Shown: in pieces, positions 1 through 14,200 of the stretch
Layout: every line of letters begins with the position of its first letter
How positions within the stretch are numbered: the first letter of the stretch is position 1
NCBI GenBank assembly: GCA_951640165.1
Contig: OX621234.1
Span: 23,440,549-23,504,548, forward strand
From: Pseudoips prasinana
Taxonomy: Eukaryota > Arthropoda > Insecta > Lepidoptera > Nolidae
Length of the DNA: 64,000 nt
Direction of reading: 5' to 3'
Made by a program: the position numbers and the translations under genes
Notes under the pieces: model-generated
Databases searched by the model: none
Seen by the model: only the letters and a program-made list of their open reading frames with translations
Told to the model about the DNA's origin: nothing

Positions 1-260
1 TTAGTTTGGGATCAGATGGTCGTTTGAAAATAATGTCGCAGGATACAAAAAAAATGTTGGTTAATGTTGGCAAATGCTTGCCTATCTCGCCGCAGGTTGT
101 GATGAACATGTCTGTTTGCCCTGAGTCTGGGTGTAATTATTTATACAAAAGAAAAGTAGTATATGTAGCAAGTATATCAGTTATCTGGTTTCTATAGTAC
201 ACGCTGTGCTTACTTTGGGATCAGATGGGAATATGTGAATAACGTCCCAAAATAAAAAAT
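1..260 (+). mobile_element. Two SINE 3' parts in tandem
   Basis: Positions 1-45 end one copy (ttagtttgggatcagatggt). About 100-250 carry a second, with ctgagtctgggtgtaattat, tcagttatctggtttctata and the same terminal block. The tRNA-like heads are missing. Confidence 0.55.
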
Positions 261-1787
261 ATAAACGTTTATTTTAAGCAAACTATGAACGAATAAGGTT
301 TGACTTTAAAAGAAAAATAAAACAGTAATGTTTATTGTATAAATAAAGTTCTACGTTGTATTTCTAACAAGTACGATATGAATATGAAAGACAAGTGCTG
401 AATAAATATAATTGATTTCCTTCATCGTAATAAATGAAATAAACGATGGCCATCGCGCCGGGATGCTTCGGTATCGTGACTGGTTTCCGTGACGTTAGGT
501 AGCTTAAGCCAACCATTTATTTAAGTTTATTCAGATTGTCATTGTCTAGTTGTTTAGATTATACTTGCATTATTTAAAGGCCACATTTATATTTATTTTA
601 TGGCCTTCGACACTAACGTACATTTTTATTTAATTTCTTAGTATAAACTCATATATATTTCGATGAAAATGCCTTAAACTTGATCAACGGTGCAGCTGGA
701 TTCTCTAGTTGTAATTCTCTCTTTTTATGAGACTCTAGCTTCGTTATAGCATTCTGTCTCCCGCTTTGCTCTGGGGGGAAGTGGAGCTATTCGTTTTCTA
801 ACTCCTCGTTGTTTCTTTCTGATTAAATTCGTTGCGGGATCCCAAACAGTTCAAGGGATTCCCCGGGACATGCCTGAGCCTTACCATGTAAAGGTGATAA
901 ACTTATATATATATATGTAAAGGTTTGTCGACTTGTATCAATACAGTGTAGTTAGGTGTATTGTTGTTAGCACTGGAAAAGATAAATACTACGGGCGAGG
1001 GGTGACATACTAAACCGTGGCCATGGTATCACGCTACGAGCGCTAAAATGACAAGTAGGTACGCTATGTTATAATTTTTCCAGTATCTTTAACAATATAA
1101 TATAACCTGCAATGTCTAGTGTAGTGTCGAATAACTGGCTACCGCTTTATACAACATCTGTTTCTGCAATTTAATTAAAATCGTTGTAAAGATCTTTTAA
1201 TTTATATTATACTGATATTGACCATAAAGTGGTTCTGCAAAAACTAGGATCTGAAATACGCTAATCAATATCCCCTACAATTGTTTCCAAAGATGGAACG
1301 GGCATATATACAGTAAAAGTGAAGCCGTGAACAATCGTGTTAAACGCACCCTCCGCCATCGCAGATGTACTCTAATAGTAATAGGCCTACTTTCTGTGAT
1401 AGTCATTAGTTTATCACCATTGGTTTAAAGCTTTTCTTCTAAAATTGACAAATTTATGAAATGAAGTTAATTGATTGCTGATTCCTCAGCGTACCCAAAT
1501 TATTCCGTGTTGTTACAAGTTCTTACGTAGTTCTATAACAGATAAAAAAGTTCTGCAAAAACATTATCGTCTATTTTAAAAAGAGGTTTATCTTCTATGT
1601 GTATGGCATATTAACTATTCGGATTGTAACAAAAACATACTGTTGTCTATTACATATAGAATCTTGTAATAAATTCGCCCTGCGTACATATTTATTTTCT
1701 TTATACAAACTTTATACTTTATACAAACAACGTTTGCGAACTACGATACCTTAAGTCTTAGTTAATGTATGACAAACATAAACCTCT

Positions 1788-1877
1788 TCTCGTACAGTCA
1801 TCCGCTAATATGGGTAGTATACAAATACGCGTGTATTTGTATCTATACTACCTTTATTGGCGGATGACTGTACGAGA
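1788..1877. repeat. 90-bp near-perfect palindrome
   Basis: Arms TCTCGTACAGTCATCCGC and GCGGATGACTGTACGAGA close a hairpin whose inner part (tacaaatacgcgtgtatttgta) pairs as well; few mismatches. Confidence 0.85.
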
Positions 1878-2105
1878 AACCATGTTCTAAGATGACGTGC
1901 GCGACTTCAAACTAATGAAGATGTAACGTGCAGTACGGAAGTAGCAATGGGAACTAAGTAACCAAACAATAGACACCTGCCACCGTCATTATTCAGATAA
2001 TCTGCTTATTACCTACCTTTACTTACTACTGTAACGTGGACTTGAATAGACAACGTTTTTTTAAATATGATACCTCCATGTTAAAAAATGAGTCTGTTAT
2101 GTGTA

Positions 2106-2234
2106 TGTACGCACGGCTACATATCAAGCTATACATTTCCAATATAAGCTGACCTGTCACTGTATAGAAATACTATACAACGCGAGATCAGCTTATACTG
2201 TAAATGTATAGCTTGATGTGTAGCCGTGTGTACA
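2106..2234. repeat. Large inverted repeat
   Basis: Left tacgcacggctacatatcaa / gctatacattt pairs with aaatgtatagc / ttgatgtgtagccgtgtgta. An inner tgtatagaaatactataca forms a second hairpin. Confidence 0.8.
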
Positions 2235-2560
2235 GCATAGGTACAGGTATAGGTTTAGTAGAGGTAGGGCATAGCGTTCATTCGCTCAAAGAGCAGCCCG
2301 ACTGGGGAAGTGCTTCCACCTTACAGAATACACTCCTTAATAATAACATTAATAATTTTAATGTTGTGTTTCCGAGTGTGAGTAAGATCGCCCGAGCTCA
2401 TTGGGGTGGGGGAAGGGTCAGCACCACTTGTTTGCCGACTTTTAAAGGCCGGCAACGCACCCGCGACACCTCTGGTGTTGCGAGTGTCTCTGGGCGGCGG
2501 TGATCACTTACCATCAGGTGACCCAGTTGCTCGTTTGTCGCCCTCTGATATAAAAAAAAC
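2220..2560 (+). mobile_element. Lepidopteran SINE-like repeat (possibly Metulj-like)
   Basis: It carries gactggggaagtgcttccac, cttttaaaggccggcaacgc and cggcggtgatcacttaccat, ending in a ctctgatataaaaaaaac tail. The same 3' block recurs at 7370-7513. This block is familiar from butterfly repeats; the family name is a guess. Confidence 0.55.
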
Positions 2561-4234
2561 ATACATATAATCCGAACAAAAAGGTGAAAAAAGCTAGTTT
2601 ACTGTTACTAGTACGATCTTCAAGACTTTCAAGCTTCAAATTCTCCGTAAATTTGGGGCTCAATTTATTATTGTAAAAAACAATATTTAATCTTTTACAC
2701 CAGCGTTTATGAACCGATTTTAAGGAATATTATTTTATTCAAATGGGCATGCTTGCGAGATGGTCACATATTAATTTCATTATAATCAAATACTAATTTT
2801 AAGATTTATAAGGAAATTAACGGTTTTACAACGTTAGGCTCCTTTTAATTTGTGGCTTCAGTGAAAAGGGATGTTATACCACCACCACCATATGGTAAGA
2901 TAATATTTCTAAAATTTTATTAAACATATTTTATACGGTCGATTTATATTAATGTATAGTTATTTGTCTCCCAAAACTGTCACTTTTGATTTATCTCCCT
3001 AAAACGAACTCCAAATATTAAGTTACGTTTACTTGTACTATACATCTGTAATGTTCTTATTCAAATTAATCTTGTTGGTAACAGAGAAGTATGTTACATG
3101 TCAACCATTAAATTACATTTATATCGTAATACTTCATCTTAATCGCAACATCAAGAGCGTTCGAAAGGTCGGAGAAGATTACTTATCCCTGGCTAAACAT
3201 AGCGTGGTAGGTAAACGTATATTGCCTGTCACGTAAAGATTTGAAATGAATTAGTTACCCAGTAAGACGAGTACTTAAACCGTGTTCTAAAAACGTTGCT
3301 ATACTCGGTATTATTAACACTGATCTATAGCTATTAACACTTCACTTAATTACATAAATTAATCAACTCTCAGTATTTCCGCCAAGTACCTAGTTCGGCG
3401 GATGTAGGCTGCAACAGGCGGACACTTGCAAGGGATCGTGTAAATGAGATTATTTTTCATTGGGTGTGTGAAACCCAACCACGTATCAATGATTGAATGT
3501 ACATATATTTATATAACATCTCTTAAACATCCAGTCAACATATAATTTATCATATATGTACGTACCTTTATTCCAATAACAATCAGTTGCTTACTTACTT
3601 ATCGTGTGGGCAGTGGTTATCCTAGCTTCAGAGTTGTTCAAGTGGCCCATTGGGCCTCTGACATGGCTTAACGACTATAGTCTATTGGCCATAACCGGGA
3701 CCGATAGTTTAACGTGCCATCCGAAGCTGGAAGACCTTCAGTAATTAAACCACTTTGGCGGTCACGAATCTATGGACTGATCGCAAGCGTAATTGCTTAA
3801 CCTCGCCAATCATTTACTGACCGGTGAGAACATCTGGCTATGAGCGCCTCAAATCACTTGCTGAAATTCGAGAATGGCCTATTGATGTCAGCGTTTTAAT
3901 ACGAATCTAAAAAACGATACAAGAAATCATTATAAGAGTTCTATAAGCCGTTACCTACTGTGGTTCGTTGTTTGTGCTACAACACCTGACAATGGGTCCT
4001 ACAGCCGACAATAGGTAACTCAAGTTACGAATCTAACAACAGTACACCAACCATAGGTTTACATCGAATAATTCCGTAAAGATAATAATAATAGGTACGT
4101 GCACAGTTAATAAGACAGCCACTGTTATTTGTGTTATAATTGTTTAGTCGTTGCCGTCATAAATTGAAAATGGCTCAAACATTACAAGAAATTCGAAATC
4201 CTATAATTTGGATGGTTCCCACTAAATAGAATAA

Positions 4235-4402
4235 TCTACTATATAAAAATAAGTCGGGTTTTCCTTCCTGACGCTATAACTCCAGAACGCACGAACCGAT
4301 TTCCACGGTTTTGCATTCGTTGGAAACGTCTCGGGCTCCGTGAGGTTTATAGCAAAGAAATTTATAAAATTTAACGCGGGTAACACCGCGGGGCACATCT
4401 AG
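4235..4402 (+). mobile_element. Helitron-like non-autonomous repeat
   Basis: It starts TCTACTATATAAAAATAAG and ends CACATCTAG with a 3' hairpin (gcgggtaacaccgc) about 10 nt before the CTAG. It is flanked by A and T as in Helitron insertion between A and T, with no target duplication. About 168 bp. Confidence 0.6.
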
Positions 4403-6357
4403 TGGTGTATAAAATACAAGACTAGTCATATAAATCATCTCCGGTTTTATTACACTCTCAGTTGATGCGATCACATAAAAGTTGTTATCCACTTTGCATC
4501 GAATTTCTTACGAAATACATCACCCTTGGTACTCGATACTGTTAGCTCATGGTCGGGGTTTAGTCATTAAATTGCACAATGGGGCATTTGGTAGCTATTC
4601 GATTTGGGTATCTACATGATGAGAATGTAAGCGCACTCATTTCAACTCGGACAAAACCATTGAACACGGGCCTGGTTTTAATTATATTAGCACCTTTCTC
4701 GTCGTACATATGTTTTAGTGTGTATTTTTCATGTGTCCAATTTGTAGGTCCTAAAACACACACCCTCTAAGAGTAGCCATTATATAAATAAAAATTAACT
4801 TATATTACTCACCATTATCAAATAGGTTTAGGTGGTAATTCTTACATTTTGCTTAAAAAGCTGGAATGGTCGCGATTAGAATGCCTACATAAGTATATAT
4901 GTATCCTAAAAGTAAACACTTATTATCGAATTATCATAAAGGGGGATTCACATAGTGAATTATGAATATCAATAGACATAACTAATTTGATATTATTATT
5001 TATTTATTCTTTAGGACAGTTGTTAGTTAGTTTTGTGTTAGTGGTATTAACCAGCGAATAGGTTACCCACATAGTTCCACAGGCAAGATGCTCTCCGAAG
5101 CAAAATTTCAGAAATAAAACCACTAATGCGATTCCACGTGTATTAATTGACCGCGCACCGAGATTTGACTTGATGATTGCGTCCGAACCGGTGAGGGCAC
5201 GTGGTTATTAGGGACTCAACACTATTATAAGTTGCACAATTTAAAATAACTAAGTACTTCAATGTTTCATAATTCACACCGCAAAATGATTATACATGTA
5301 GTTCATTTAACTTCAAAACCTGTTATCACCGCAGTGATTTCATATTCAAATAGCTATAAAATGAACTTTATTAGCCATATAAACCAATACCTGGTAAACC
5401 GATAAGATTTTTACCTAAATACCTACTTATACAACAAAGTATGATTGAAAAATGCATCATCAATTTCTATAACACTGCACATGTTTTTATTAATAGGCGT
5501 AAATATGGCGGTTTAGTACTAAGTACCTACCTAAGTAATATCCATTTCTATAGAGGTGAAACATATTTGTAAACTCAGTGCTTTGTTTTCATAATTCATG
5601 CTGTGGAGCCCCGGTGTCGGTGACCGATAGCAAGACTGACAATTGTATTGACTGGCTCCACTGTGAAAACTTTCTTTGCACTTAAATGACATTTGTGTAG
5701 TATGCAAGAAATTATAAGAAAATTACGTATAAAAATTATTCCTATTGAACACTGAGAGACAGAAAAAGTGAGCGTTGATGCATCACAGGGCCTCTCTTAA
5801 AACTACGTCTGAGTCGCAAGTCTCAGACTCCGTCGAGAGTTCCCTCCATTACCACGGGATGGATCCGGTTTCCGCACGGTGAATGCAGGGAATGCTATGA
5901 ATTACGTCTTATACCGAACAATATTGTATCACAACCATTCTTTTTAAATACTCTCATAACACCGTAATTATTACGTCTAACAACAAATTTAAAATATAAG
6001 TTTTGTCGTCTATAAGTCAATGGAATAACAAATCAGAATCGGTTTATACTAAAGCCTGTAATTTTTACAGGTGGGAGGCACTCTGCATAAACATGGTGAT
6101 TATGTCATGACGAAACATTTTGCGAAACCAGTAAACAATAGGGCTATATGTACTCAGCCGATGTCGTCCATTGTATGTTTGTATGCGGATCTAATTGTAA
6201 TTGTCACAAAACTTCACCGTGGCGTGTAGAGATACGCTACGTATTTGAATTAGGCGAGATCATCGTGTATTCTATTTTTGAATTCATACATATATTTTGT
6301 TTGAGTTGAAATCTAAGAGCAGTCGTTAGTTTTCATAATACGCAAAAGTACACGCTA

Positions 6358-6512
6358 CCAGATGTTTTTCCTGAGACTGGGTGTCATTATCTATGTATGT
6401 ATGTATTTACAAAAGAAACGTAGTAGTGATATGTAGTATTTCAGTTATCTGGTTTCTATAGTGCAAGCTCTGCTTAGTTTGAGATCAGATGCCCAAAAAT
6501 GTCCCAGTATAT
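6358..6512 (+). mobile_element. SINE 3' part
   Basis: It contains ctgagactgggtgtcattat, ttcagttatctggtttctat and gcttagtttgagatcagatg, aligning with the copies at 100-250 and, in reverse, at 41620-41850. Confidence 0.55.
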
Positions 6513-7369
6513 CATTATTATGTAATAATTTTGAAAGATACTGATATAAAAAATCTAATAAAATTCTTTACCTCAGAGTCATACAAAATTGACTTCAAAA
6601 GCAAGAATATCAATCAACCTTACATTTAAACAAATATGCTCCGTGAATTTTGAAGACCCTCCGACCACAGTCTGCATACTAACAATTTTGTAAATCGCAA
6701 TAAAATAAGGCTTATTATATATCAACTTGACACATGTACCAAGTATCTAATTAAATGAGTTTTTCATGATGTTATAAGAAACTGTGTTCCATACGTCTTT
6801 GTATTACCGCTGCTATTCGTCAGTAATAAAAAGTAAATTTAAGAAAAAAAGGCTACTTTAAGATTTTATACTTCAATTTACTTACCTCTATTTGGTTGTG
6901 AATCGAAAGTCAATCAATCAAAATATTTGCAATAATTTATTTGCAAACTGTTGACTTTGGAAATAAAACTACAACCTGATCTAATTGTTCCAGTGAGTAG
7001 TCCTGTTAGTTACAAATATATTCAGAAAAGCTGTAATATATGTCAAATAATAAGAAATATAACTCAGTTAGATGCTTCACCTACCACCGAAATGAAATAA
7101 AATAGACTTTGTGTCCTTTTAGCAGCACTATCGACTGGTTTAATAGCGCCACCGTATGTAGTTCTATCCTAATTTGAATACATTTCTTCTTTTATATAAC
7201 AAAATTCTATTTCGTTACGAGATTCTAGTTAGTTCATTGCAATGATAGTTTAAGAAGTTTACTGCATATAGATTTCATTTAGTTTAACTTTAACCTTTAA
7301 CCGTTTGACTATCGCGATGACATGACAATAGATTTTAATTGTTTGAACTCCGCGCCCGGCGGCAGTCAA

Positions 7370-7513
7370 AGGGTTAAAAAGCGAGCCTATTCTTATCTTA
7401 AAGTCTGGCAACGCACTTGCGGCTCCTCTGATGTTGCGAGTGTCCATGGGCGGCGGTGATCACTAACCATCAGGTGACCCACTTGCTCGTTTGCCATCCT
7501 ATTTATTCAAAAA
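7370..7513 (+). mobile_element. Second copy of the SINE-like repeat, 3' part
   Basis: It matches 2430-2560: gtctggcaacgcacttgcgg, gatgttgcgagtgtc, gcggcggtgatcactaacca, tgctcgtttgcc and an A-rich end. It ends about 80 bp before the first coding exon of the UNC93-like gene. Confidence 0.55.
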
Positions 7514-7603
7514 AAAAATTACGTTGATCTGAAACAAACCGTTCTAAATAATATATTGCTTTTTATTAATAGTGTTTAATATTGTCTACAGGGCAAACAC
7601 GGT

Positions 7604-8273
7604 ATGACGGCTACGCACGGTGGCGGACGTGAAGATGATCGTCCGGACAAAGAATCTGTATACACCATCAAAACTGGATTCAAAAACGACGGTTATCAGC
7701 ACGACCGAGATTCGAACGATGATATCGTTAAACCCCCACCACTACCCACCGAAGATGATAATTACAATTCTGGCAAAGTAAAATTATCCAGAAACGAAAA
7801 GTGGAGAATATTAAAGAACATAGCAGCTGTCAGCGCTGCTTTCATGATACAATTCACCGCCTTCCAAGGAACTGCGAACCTGCAGTCCTCGATAAACGCC
7901 GCAGATGGCTTGGGAACAGTTTCTCTAAGTTCGATCTACGCGGCACTCGTCGTTTCTTGTATCTTTGTTCCCACCTTCCTAATTAAGAGGCTAACGGTCA
8001 AATGGACCCTTTGTATATCTATGATGTGCTATGCGCCTTATATCGGGGCGCAGTTCTACCCAGCGTTTTACACGCTGGTGCCGGCGGGCGTAGTTGTGGG
8101 GTTAGGAGCGGCCCCTATGTGGACGTCAAAGGCTACGTACTTGACGCAGGTGGGAAGCGTATATGCCAAGCTGACCGACCAGGCCGTCGATGGTATAATT
8201 GTACGATTCTTCGGATTCTTCTTCCTTGCTTGGCAGACTGCTGAGCTTTGGGGAAATTTGATCTCAAGTTTAG
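7604..8273 (+). CDS. UNC93-like coding exon 1 (residues 1-223)
   Basis: The acceptor (tctacag) ends at 7591 and the ATG is at 7604; the donor GTAAGT starts at 8274, leaving phase 1. It encodes the polar N-terminus and about five hydrophobic segments (near 69-93, 107-126, 132-150, 155-178 and 196-226). An open frame runs past the donor to a stop near 8332, but that part is intronic. GC content is visibly higher than the flanks. Confidence 0.92.
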
Positions 8274-11200
8274 GTAAGTTTTTATACATGTATATTTGTA
8301 TGCCCCTGTTGGACAAAATACTTTTAATATAACATTTAAAGTAATGGTAATTTAATAAATTAATGTGGTCTATGTTCATAAAATCACAGTTAATTTATTG
8401 AAAAAGTAGTTGTATTATGTATTACGAAATTAATGCAGAATATAAAGTTTACAGGTGCGTTTGTCTATCTGTTTGTATGTATTGTCTTTTTGGACATAAC
8501 TAGTCGTGATTGAGTTACAATAATGATGACCCGATTAAGTATCATTTTAGAAAACCTTAATAGAAAAAAATCTTAATAGAAATAAGTAAAGGCATTCTAT
8601 ATAGTGTTACTTTACAAATATATCTTTTATGTGAAGTTGTGGGAACAACTAGTGGATAAAAAATGGTACTAGTTTTTATTGTGTGTCTAAAGTTTGCGTA
8701 GACGGAGTAGGTTTTTGTTTCATAATAAGAACTTAAATTATGCTTATAAGTGAAAAATATAATTCCTTCTCTCTTTACCAGTTTTCTCGTCTGGAGTGCA
8801 CAGCGGCAACGGGACGACTGAAAACACGAGCAAGACGTTGCTAACTTGCGGAGCCAACTTCTGCATGATTGGCGGCGGTCACCATGACAATCAGAACTTA
8901 CACCGGCCTCCAGACAGCGAGATATATGAGATCAGTGCCATATACCTCGCTTGTGTTGTTGTTGCCGTGCTTATGGTTGCGCTTCTTGTAGACCCCTTGT
9001 CTAGGTATGTAGAAGTTAAATAATACTTTTTTTTGTAGGACGCTTATTTTCATATCGTCATCATCACCAGCCTGATATCGTCCGCTGCTGGACATATGAT
9101 CAGCAAACTCAGTCAGGTGGTCTGACCACTTCGTAAACGATCGGCGAAATTAAGCACCTGAACTGTTGTTTATTCCGTACTGTGGTCCGAAGCACTCGTA
9201 AAGGTGTCTGTGTTAGCTCTGAGACTCGGTAACTACTGCCCATACGACTAAATAAAATATTAAGTGGAACGAATTGAGATTCTTAAATTTAATCCACCCC
9301 AAACACTCTAAAATTATCGTGTTAATTACGAACATATCAACCTATTTAGTGCTAGTTAATATGACTTTGTTTAATTTTATATAGTTTATTGACATCTTCA
9401 CAAATTAGGGTACTTCTGACCTGCCATTTCTTGAGAACGTCTCCGATTTGGTCAGAGAATGTTCTACGAGGTCTTCCCCTTCCGGTTGTCCCATTCACAC
9501 CGGCAAGGTATGCTACTTTTGTCAATCTTCTTTCATTCATCCTTTCTAAATGACCAAACCATCTCAGCATACCTTTTTCTATCTCTGTGACGACATGTGA
9601 CCGGCGAGCATGTATGAAGAATTTAATTACTGTAATCGAGGCAAAAGAGGTGTGCAAAGATCGTGACAAATGGAAATCCGTAGTCTCTGCCTACCCCTCT
9701 GGGAAACAGGCGTGAGTCTATGTATGTATGTCTGTTCACAAATTAAATGGAAGGACTGTCTGATATAGGTTTTCAATAACACAAAGTTGCCTTTAAGTGA
9801 TTACTTAATATCCTTAATACTTTTTTAAGGGCGTAGTTCTTATTGTGTATATTCTAGAGTTAGTGTTTATTTATTTTGAACATTTGGAAAGATGTAATTG
9901 CAAGATCTCACTGAACATTATTGCAATGGTCTATGAAAGACTCGTAATATGTACGGCAAATATTTCGCCAGTAGTGACAGCTTACGGTAAGTAAGTGGTA
10001 ATTTGGTGATGTGACCGATTCATATGTTGTTATTTGTTGTTACCCAAAAGAATGACATAATAATATTACTACAGGGTAAAAACAAGTCAAGTAAAAGCTT
10101 GGAAAAATGTAGAGTATATAGGATGTTTTATATTAATGTCTTTGATTTCACTGACTATATTTTACCGATGGCATCCACCTTAACCTAATGCAATATCCTT
10201 TTGATATAATTTGATAAGAAGAGAAAATTACATCTTCATAATGATTTACTAGTAGCTAGTGATAAAGACAAAAAATATAACTTTTACCACATCCTCGGCA
10301 ACCAACCATCATGATGAGCTGAATGACGTCCACTACTGGACAAAGGCCTCCCCAATAAATTTTACAATGCAGTTGCGTGCAACATTTGGAGGGAATTGCC
10401 ATAATCACATACACAGAGAGACGCTGCTGCCCGTTTTCTAGTAGATATTCGCTCGGGACGACTTCTACGCCCCTCCCCACGGGATAAGATGTGGTGGCGA
10501 TATTCTATGCCGTCAGCCACACGGCACTATACGGGCTATCTACAATCTCTTGCAAAGCAAAAATTTTGACGTTGTCGAAGCACTAAATTGTTATCCTTTT
10601 AATATGTCTGTTACATACTCCATAAATAACAATTCAAGTTTCAGACTATCTTTAATATATTTGTTTGTGTAATACGATTCAAACGTCGTACTTAAAAAAG
10701 TGCTTTGTGAGTATTTCTGCGACGAGGCACTTAACTAACGTAAAGCTATCGAATTGATTATTATGACATTATACACGAGAGAAGTATATATATACTTCTC
10801 TCGTGTGTTCGCGTTAGTGCACGTGCGATCGTTGATTAAACAAAGTTGTATTTTTTTGTATGCGTTGCCGCGTCATCGATTCTTACACGCAAGGCTGAAC
10901 TTGTAATCTGTAATCATAATCTATTATGCCATATATACTCACGCCAAATATTATTATTCGATTTCTAGACAAGATAATATACCTAAATTCACAAATCATT
11001 CATTCAATCTTTTCCTATTTAATACTTGTTTCATTGTTATGCGTAACGGTTATAGATATCTACACGACTTATGTAATAAAATAGGATGTACTGTATTATT
11101 ATTTGTATTGTGACTAGAATAATGTACTTCTATATGTTACTGTCAGATGCCGTTTCCTAAATTCAATTTGTATAACGTACAACGTTGCTAGATTTATCTT

Positions 11201-14200
11201 TGTTGCCGGTGAGAACGTGCCTGTGTTTTTATAACAAAAGCCACATAATGTACCGCCTTTATTTACTTTAAATTTGTATATTAACCAGTTGGTCGTCTTA
11301 AATGAAATACCATGAAAATGAAATCACCTATATAATCGACGCAAATGCGAAATTCATCTTATAAATAATCAAATGCGAAGTGGTGACCGTTCGCTGTGAC
11401 ACTTGCAATACACTTGGCATCACTCACTCGTCGCTGACCCGTCCTCTAGTGACCTTACTTCCACCCAGAACTATATAATTATCATAAAAATGCTATATTC
11501 ATTATCTGTGACATCATTAGTGTATTGTTCTAACTCGCTTATTATTAGCGTTATACGCTGCTTCCTATTATCGTCACCAGGGGTCACGTGTAGCGCGAGC
11601 TTAATCCTATGGGTATAGCATCATCACACCCTTTGTTACCCTACTGTTTCATTTTGTATTAATTTCCTACTTTTATTTCTGCGACAACATAATAAGTCAA
11701 AAAATAAATCTAATATGTTATCGTTGACAATGTACATTGATGTATTTAATACGAAATCCTTTAATTAATTTTGAGTAAACGAATTCACTAATGAACTAAA
11801 TGTATCACACTATCAAACATCATTCATATTATACCAAACTTTTTTTTCTTTTATAAGTACGAGGCCTTATATAATAAATAGCTTTTTATTATAGGCCTCG
11901 TCCTTATAAAAGAAAAAAAAAGGTTGGTATCAAGCTCACAAAGGCAGACAGATCACAAGGACATAATGCTCAGCCAGATTTCTATATGTATATGTGCCAA
12001 ATAAACACTTGTTATAGTTTGGTAAAAAATAATTACTTGTAAAAGTTTACAACATTATTAGATATTTCTCAGTAGCAATTGCGATGTTGTAAAATCAAAA
12101 CATCCATCGTTATTAATTAGGTACCTATCATATCGTATTTATCTCGGTTTTTATACTCGGTTACGGTTGAGTGACATTGCAACCTCCGAAGTGGTATATA
12201 CATATATATGTATATGCTTTTGCTTTTTTGATCGTGTAGTTTATCTATCAAAAGAGAATATTATTAGCCATTTTCTCATAATACATATTCTTTATTTATT
12301 TCTTCGAACTTTAAGACTAGACCAATATTTAGGACGCCATAACGCCAAGACTAATCCCATTTTATTATTAACATATTTTTCTAGAGGATTTAGAAGGTCA
12401 TAACCAGGTTCTACCAAAATAGGATTTTGATCAAAAAACCCTATATAAAAAAATCTTTTAAAAGAATATCACGACTAAAATAACAAAAAATATATATACT
12501 TTCTTTGCTGTTTGAAAGAACGAAAGAAAGAATAAAAAATAAGTTAAATTAATTCAGTTATAAAAGTAGATAAATTGCAGAGTTTGTTCGGAAGCCATAT
12601 AGTAAACAAAATTTACTGGAAAACATTAACTTATTATGCCACAAAATAAAAAAATATTGAAAAGTCTATGTCCGCACTATCCTTATCGCGAAATCCTTAA
12701 AAGCATGCAATTCACGAGTGTTAAAGTGTTAGGCACGTTCATGATGGATCATTGCGGTTTTACCTACATACTTTTAATCACGTGACGTTTAATTGATATT
12801 AATAACTGGCCACCAGGTCTGTATCGTGACGCTTAAGAAAAACATCTATAAAGAATCCGTTAGTTCTTGTATTGAATAAATAGCTAACCTAAGTACGAAA
12901 TTACCTTATAATTTAGCGATACGTTAGATTTTAATATTTCCTGTCTCTGCAAAGATATATGCATTTCGTATGTAAACTGATACAATTTTACTGGCTTAAG
13001 TCGAAAGTCTTCGACCAGTGTGTGTTGCCAGTGATGACTTATGGAATAGACACGTGGTCGCTTACTATGGGTCTCATCAGAAGGCTCAAGGTCACCCAAA
13101 GAGCAATGGAGAGGGCTATGCTCGGAGTATCCCTGTGCGATCGAATCAAAAACATCGAATTCCGCAGGCGAACCAAAGTAGTCCACACAGACCAAAGAAT
13201 TGTCAAACTGAAGTGGCAGTGGGCAGGCCACATAGCTCGTAGAACTGACGGCCGAGTTCTCGAGTGGTGACCACGAATCTGAAAACGCAGCGTGGGCAGG
13301 CCCCCTACAAGGTCACGATCTTGTGCGGGTCGCGGGAAGCCGCTGGATGCGGGCAGCGCAGGACCGGCTATTTTGGATCCTTGTGGGAGGCCTTTGTCCA
13401 GCAGTGGACGTATTTCGGCTGATATACCGAATAAGTATGAATTTTACTGACTAAGAATTCAGCAAAACCCCATATTACTATTAATTTTTTACAGATATGG
13501 TGAGAAGCAAAGACAGACGGACTCAAAAGGCCTGAGTGGCATCCAGCTACTCTCTGCCACTGCATACCAGTTGAAGAAACCTAACCAGCAGCTGCTTATC
13601 CCTATCACCTTATGGATTGGCATGGAGCAAGCTTTTATTGGAGCTGACTTCACTCAGGTACATAATTATAGTTTTATCTAGCTACCTGTCTCTAATCCCA
13701 GAAAAAAAATACTAGTACACTTAATTAATTTTTAAATTCTATTTATCAGTACAGGTTGATATAAATATATATTTAAGTAAGTATACAAGTAAGTCTATAT
13801 TGTAGACCAAAATAATAACATCAAATTAAATATAAACATGTTTAAGAGAGTCCGCTCCTAGTAATAAAGTATTTCTACAGTCTTCTGAAGAAATGCTTTA
13901 TCGCTAGGAGCGAACTCTTCCAGGCAATCATGTTAGTTAAATGTTTAGCCTGTAATTATGTATTAAGATGTAGTATATTCAAAATCTTCTAGTCGATTAT
14001 TGACAACACAACCTACCTTATAGTAGTAAATAAAGCAGATCTCGTTACGTGGGTGAATTTACCAAAAACTTCACAAAAGGAACAAAAAATACATTTTAGG
14101 TTAATCGCAATTTTAGGTAAAATAGAATTAAAGTCAAACAATTTAAACTACCTGATTCTGACAAGACCGTATGAAAAGAGATGCTTGTACCAATAGTTAA

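Larger units (their letters stand above)
1..7591. other. Upstream non-coding region with repeats
   Basis: No open frame here resembles a protein I recognise. The stretch holds SINE-like 3' parts (1-260, 6360-6510), two large palindromes (1788-1877, 2106-2234), a SINE-like block (2220-2560) with a second copy at 7370-7513, a Helitron-like copy (4235-4402) and dispersed motifs. A 5' UTR exon of the UNC93-like gene must lie upstream of the acceptor at 7591, here or before the window, but I cannot place it. Confidence 0.6.
8274..13494 (+). other. UNC93-like introns 1 and 2 region
   Basis: Apart from exon 2 (8782-9004) this is intronic. Intron 1 is short (508 bp) and shows nothing notable. Intron 2 (4490 bp) holds an RTE-tail-like fragment near 9050-9125, a LINE remnant with inverted 5' part (9352-9725), an RTE-derived fragment on the minus strand (10290-10510), two palindromes (10773-10806, 11831-11930) and the RTE fragment at 12990-13435. 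Confidence 0.6.

Noticed and set aside
4560..4770. Open frames on both strands next to the Helitron-like repeat
   Set aside because: No recognisable domain, overlapping opposite frames of similar length, no splice or promoter context.
8274..8332. Extension of UNC93-like exon 1 to a stop at 8332
   Set aside because: A consensus donor at 8274 and an in-phase exon at 8782 continue the family sequence; reading on gives an unrelated short tail.
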